Shown one piece after another: positions 5,471 to 8,703 of a DNA stretch of 8,703 bases (its first letter is position 1; each line of letters opens with the position of its first letter). The DNA lies in contig CAZSAT010000202.1 in the NCBI GenBank assembly GCA_964604675.1, forward strand, positions 1 to 8,703. Direction: 5' to 3'. The DNA is from CAZSAT01 sp964604675. Its GTDB lineage: Bacteria > Myxococcota_A > UBA796 > CAJQPC01. The position numbers were made by a program, and so were the translations under genes. Under the pieces are notes generated by a model that saw only the letters and a program-made list of their open reading frames with translations, had not been told where the DNA came from and did not search any database.

Positions 5471-8125
5471 TTAGAAGGTCCAGTCCAGCTCGAAGCCGGG
5501 CGAGGGGATGAAGGGCAGGCTCCGGATGTAGCGCGACTCGGTGTAGTCGTAGTTGTAGAGCACGAACTCGGGGTTGTCACCGCGGTAGGCGTTCAGGAAG
5601 TCCACGTAGGTGAGCAGGCTGCCGCGCTTGAACACGAAGCGCTTGTCGATCCGCAGGTCGAGCGCGACGTAGGGCGGCAGGCGCTGTGCGTTGTACTCGT
5701 TGGACTGGAAGGGTGTGTAGAAGTCCTGGTCGATGTCGTAGACCCCGCCAGCGTAGTCGGTGTAGGGGTTGCCCGTCGTGTATTGGAAGCGCCCGGAGAC
5801 GCCGACGTCCCAGGGCAGATCGTAGCCAGCCACCGCCACGAAGATGTGGGTCTGGTCGGCCTCGAAGAGGTACCAGCCCTCGCCTGCCGCCGCGTCCCAG
5901 GGGCTCTCGTCCGGATCCAGATCGCGCTCCGGGTAGTCGAAACGTTCCGACTTCGAGAGCGTGTAGCTCACCCAGCCGAAGAAGTTCCCCACGTGCTCCT
6001 TCCGCGCCATGATCTCCATGCCGTACACGCGCCCGATGCCCTCGTTCACCCAGCTGGCGTCGGTGGTGAAGTCCATGAGGTCGGGGTTGAGGACCAACAG
6101 GTCGCCCATGCGCTTGTAGAAGCCCTCGATGTCGACGCTGCCCCAGCCGTCTCCGAGCTCCTGGTCCCAGCCGATCGCGCTCGACCAGGCGCGCTCGAAG
6201 CCGATGCCGACGCTGCCCTCGATGTTGTAGCCCTCGTGTGGCTGCGGTGGCTGCGTGTAGATGCCCGTGGCCGCCTTCAGGTAGCCACCAGGGAGCACGC
6301 GCAGCCTCATGTTGAAGCGCGGGTCGTAGCCCCAGGCGGAGTACTGGTCGACCACGGTGACGTGGCTCGCGCGGAAGCCGGGAGAGAGGAGCAGGCGGTC
6401 CTTGTCCCCGAAGGGACGCAGCTTGGCCTTCACATACGGGTCCGGGCCCCACGCCCAGGCCTCGCCGCTGTAGCCCCACTCCTCGCGCTCGGCGAGCGGG
6501 TCGTATTCACCCACGAAGCTGTCCGGATTGAACGGGAAGGTGACGTCAAAGGTGCCGTAGCCCCAGATGAAGTCGATCCCCGGGACGAGCTGGAAGGTCT
6601 CGTTGGGCTCCCAGGGCGCTTCGGCACGAAGCTCGGGCAGGTACTGGTCGAGCCGGACGGTGAGGTCGCCGCCGAAGCCGAGGAAGCTGTAGTCGTAGCC
6701 CACGCTCGGGATGACCTTCAAGGACCACGTCGGCGTGAGCTGGGTCTCGATCTTCACCAACGCGCGGTGGGTGCCGAAGTCGGTGGCGATGTCGCCCTGG
6801 AAGTCTTGATCCGTTCCCTGGGCGACGTCCGCCGGGGTCTGGACGAGCAGCGAGTCGGCGAACCCGAAGACCAGCGCGGTGACCTTGGTCCTCTCGAACC
6901 CGCTGTAGTGGTAGCGCACCTGGTAGTCCGCCCACTTCGGCGCCACGTAGTAGCCGTTGAACAGCTCGGTGAAGGGCTTGAGCACGAGGTCGATGTAGGA
7001 GCGCCTGGCGGCCACGCCGACGTGGTGGTGCCCTTCATCGCCCAGCCGCCCCTCGAACAGTCCGCCACTGTCGAGCAGATCGGTGGACCACGTGGCGCGG
7101 GGCCGCTCGGGGGCCTCTTCCTTGATGGAGACGTCGATGACGCCGCCCATCGTGCGTCCGTACTGAGGGCCGTAGCCTCCGGGCAGGTAGTCGACCGACG
7201 CGATCAGGTCGGGGTTGATGACCGAGACGTAGCCGCCAAGGTGGTAGATGAAGGGGATGCGGATCCCCTCCACGTAGACGCCGGTGTCCTCGGGGTTCGA
7301 GCCCCGGATGATCAGGAGTCCGGTGCCGAAGGGCGAGCGGGCGGCACCCGGCAGGCTCTGCACCACACGAACGGGGTCGCCGAAGCTGCCCGGAACGCGT
7401 CGGATCTCCTCGACCGTGACGGTTCGGCGGGTGATCTCCTCTTTCTCACGGCGGTACACGCCCACCGCGGAGTCTGGCGTGTAGCTCTCGTTGCGGATCC
7501 AGGCCGCGAGCTCGGTGACCTCACCGTCCACGATGACGACCGAGACCTCCTTGGCGATCCAGCCAGGACGGCTGATGCGCACCTGGTGGCTTCCCGGGGA
7601 CAGGCCGCGGAGCTCGAAGCGCCCGTGCTCGTCGGTGATGGTGGACCAGGCGCCGTCGTCGACGCCGACCGCCATGTCGCTCAGCAGCCGCCTGGTGCCC
7701 ATCTCCTGGACCACGCCGTCGAAGTTCACGGGCGCTTGGACCGCCTCGGGCTCCGGCTCGACCTCCTTGCCTTCCATCGAGAAGCCGTAGGCGAACTCGA
7801 TCTCCACCGGCACGGGGCCGAGCTCGTCCGCCGCCGGTGTGAAGCGCATCTGCTTCACGGCAGCAACAGCGGCCTCGTCGAAGCCATGGCCGGCGGCGCC
7901 GATGACCTCGGCGTCCATCACCGCGCCGGTCTCGTCGATGACGATGAGGAGCAGCACCTCGCCTTCGATGCGCGCCGCCTCGGCGTCGGGCGGGTACGGC
8001 GCCTCGACGAACTCCACGAGCTCTGGAAACGCGATCAGGGGCAGCGGGGCTTGGGCCTCCGCGGGCGGATCGGCGGGCTGGGCGACCGCGGGGGCGCCCG
8101 AGAGAGCGAGGAGCAGGCACATCAT
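5471..8125 (-). CDS. TonB-dependent outer-membrane receptor with N-terminal TonB C-terminal-like domain
   Basis: The protein has 884 residues. The ATG at 8125 overlaps the TonB stop (ATGA); residues 1-15 (MMCLLLALSGAPAVA) form a short signal peptide with a poor n-region. A GTG at 8146 would add seven residues with two arginines and is a real alternative. Residues about 33-116 are a TonB C-terminal-type domain: APYPPDAEAARIEGEVLLL, then GHGFDEAAVAAVKQMRFTP. A proline/glutamate linker (about 117-130) leads to a carboxypeptidase-regulatory-like beta domain at 131-212 (DEHGRFELRGLSPGSHQVRI). Residues 231-335 are the plug (RRVPGSFGDPVRVVQSLPGA; IIRGSNPEDTGVYVEGI; YGPQYGRTMGGVIDV). Residues about 345-884 are the barrel, ending FELDWTF with the terminal Phe expected for outer-membrane insertion. 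The substrate is unknown. The plug motifs and SLPGA segment resemble Oar-like or 'large' receptors rather than siderophore receptors. The intact frame and the upstream tonB suggest a working pair. Confidence 0.9.
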   Translation of the reverse strand: MMCLLLALSGAPAVAQPADPPAEAQAPLPLIAFPELVEFVEAPYPPDAEAARIEGEVLLLIVIDETGAVMDAEVIGAAGHGFDEAAVAAVKQMRFTPAADELGPVPVEIEFAYGFSMEGKEVEPEPEAVQAPVNFDGVVQEMGTRRLLSDMAVGVDDGAWSTITDEHGRFELRGLSPGSHQVRISRPGWIAKEVSVVIVDGEVTELAAWIRNESYTPDSAVGVYRREKEEITRRTVTVEEIRRVPGSFGDPVRVVQSLPGAARSPFGTGLLIIRGSNPEDTGVYVEGIRIPFIYHLGGYVSVINPDLIASVDYLPGGYGPQYGRTMGGVIDVSIKEEAPERPRATWSTDLLDSGGLFEGRLGDEGHHHVGVAARRSYIDLVLKPFTELFNGYYVAPKWADYQVRYHYSGFERTKVTALVFGFADSLLVQTPADVAQGTDQDFQGDIATDFGTHRALVKIETQLTPTWSLKVIPSVGYDYSFLGFGGDLTVRLDQYLPELRAEAPWEPNETFQLVPGIDFIWGYGTFDVTFPFNPDSFVGEYDPLAEREEWGYSGEAWAWGPDPYVKAKLRPFGDKDRLLLSPGFRASHVTVVDQYSAWGYDPRFNMRLRVLPGGYLKAATGIYTQPPQPHEGYNIEGSVGIGFERAWSSAIGWDQELGDGWGSVDIEGFYKRMGDLLVLNPDLMDFTTDASWVNEGIGRVYGMEIMARKEHVGNFFGWVSYTLSKSERFDYPERDLDPDESPWDAAAGEGWYLFEADQTHIFVAVAGYDLPWDVGVSGRFQYTTGNPYTDYAGGVYDIDQDFYTPFQSNEYNAQRLPPYVALDLRIDKRFVFKRGSLLTYVDFLNAYRGDNPEFVLYNYDYTESRYIRSLPFIPSPGFELDWTF

Positions 8126-8703
8126 TCGAGCATGTCGATGGTGCACTTCATCGGGATGCCCGAGACGGCCACAGGCTGTCCGTCGCGCTTTCCTGGCCGC
8201 CACCGGCTCTTCATCCAGGCGCGCACGCAGGCCTCGTCGATGCCATGGCCGATGGTCTTGCCGATGCGGACGGCCGTTGGGGCGCCCGAGACGTCCACGT
8301 CGATGTAGGCGGTCCAGCTGCCCTCGATCTCGGCGTCCTGGGCCTCGATGGGCACCTCGATGGGCGGAGGAGCCCCTCGCAGCTTCGGCTGCGACGTGAC
8401 CGCAGTGTAGGGCACCACGGCGAACTCGTTGGCTTCGTCGATCGCCATCAAGTCGTCGCCGGCCTTGGCCCCGGTCGTGGTGCCTGCCCGCACGGTGAGG
8501 CCCGTGCCTGCGCCGGCCGAAAAGCTCGACGCCGACAGGCCTTGCACCACCCGTCTCACCTTGCGTTCCTCCGGCACGGGCTCCGGAGGGACCTCAGGCT
8601 CGGGCACCGTCTCTTCGAAGTCGACGGGCTCGGGTTCGGGGACGCTTGCGGCAGACTGGACTGCGGCGATAGAAAACAATAAGGCCAGAATCCAAAAAAT
8701 TGC
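8122..8703 (-). CDS. TonB-type energy transducer, 5' end beyond right edge (partial)
   Basis: The frame is open to the right edge, giving at least 193 residues. A TTG at 8679 could be misread as a start, but the eight codons upstream (AIFWILAL) continue a hydrophobic segment through LFSIAAVQSAA, which is the single N-terminal membrane anchor typical of TonB, so the true start lies outside. A Pro/Glu-rich periplasmic spacer follows (PEPEPVDFEETVPEPEVPPE), then a Gly/Ser/Thr-rich segment at about 55-85, a second proline patch (APPPIEVP), and the C-terminal domain at about 125-193 with SWTAYIDVDVSGAPTAVRIG and GHGIDEACVRAWMKSRWRPG. The domain has two cysteines (159 and 187 counted from the edge). 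Role by family: it uses the proton motive force of an ExbB/ExbD- or AglRQS-type motor to act on outer-membrane partners. The likely target is the adjacent receptor. No motor gene is in the window. Confidence 0.8.
   Translation of the reverse strand, partial: AIFWILALLFSIAAVQSAASVPEPEPVDFEETVPEPEVPPEPVPEERKVRRVVQGLSASSFSAGAGTGLTVRAGTTTGAKAGDDLMAIDEANEFAVVPYTAVTSQPKLRGAPPPIEVPIEAQDAEIEGSWTAYIDVDVSGAPTAVRIGKTIGHGIDEACVRAWMKSRWRPGKRDGQPVAVSGIPMKCTIDMLE

Noticed and set aside
4466..8308. A 3.8-kb plus-strand open frame (1280 codons) antisense to the receptor, the lipoprotein and part of tonB
   Set aside because: It spans three well-supported opposite-strand genes and reads as Val/Leu/Glu/Arg/Asp-rich low-quality protein with no domain. 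Long antisense frames are expected where codon third positions are mostly G or C.
8677..8679. TTG at 8679 as the start of tonB
   Set aside because: The frame continues to the edge and the upstream codons complete the hydrophobic membrane anchor, so this is an internal Leu.

Overview
This is a GC-rich window, with G or C favoured at third codon positions, in which every supported gene lies on the minus strand. Transcription therefore runs from the right edge to the left edge. Gene content suggests Myxococcota (Deltaproteobacteria in the broad sense). The markers are a TonB protein with a Myxococcota-like C-terminal domain, two tandem 'myxo-type' outer-membrane beta-barrel paralogues and a GltC-like TPR protein. 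No RNA genes, CRISPR arrays, insertion sequences or phage genes were seen.

Layout in transcription order. (1) 8703-8122: a TonB-type energy transducer, cut by the right edge just inside its N-terminal membrane anchor. (2) 8125-5471: an 884-residue TonB-dependent receptor that carries its own TonB C-terminal-like domain at the N-terminus, followed by a carboxypeptidase-regulatory-like domain, plug and barrel. (3) 5470-4514: a cysteine-rich lipoprotein. (4) A 170-bp gap (4344-4513) with a hairpin, a candidate promoter with a perfect TTGACA box, and a second hairpin. (5) 4343-3522 and (6) 3510-2584: two paralogous small beta-barrels. (7) 2584-716: a 622-residue periplasmic TPR protein resembling GltC. 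(8) 663-1: the start of another secreted TPR protein, cut by the left edge. It has no stop codon in the window and is easily missed.

The genes are tightly packed. The TonB stop overlaps the receptor start by ATGA, the receptor stop abuts the lipoprotein ATG (TAAATG), the two barrels are almost contiguous, and the second barrel overlaps the GltC-like gene by one base (TGATG). The two largest gaps, 170 bp and 52 bp, both contain GC-rich hairpins.

Functional reading (inference): barrel-barrel-GltC-like TPR is the order of the outer-membrane/periplasmic module of the Myxococcus xanthus Glt gliding machinery and of its Nfs spore-coat relative. Here the module follows a TonB/TonB-dependent-receptor/lipoprotein set. 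The window may be an envelope-spanning machine in which inner-membrane proton-motive energy is passed through TonB-like domains to outer-membrane barrels. Whether it serves gliding, surface polysaccharide handling or uptake cannot be decided from this sequence. The most distinctive points are the receptor-fused TonB domain, the linkage of this receptor set to the Glt/Nfs-like module, and the lipoprotein between them.
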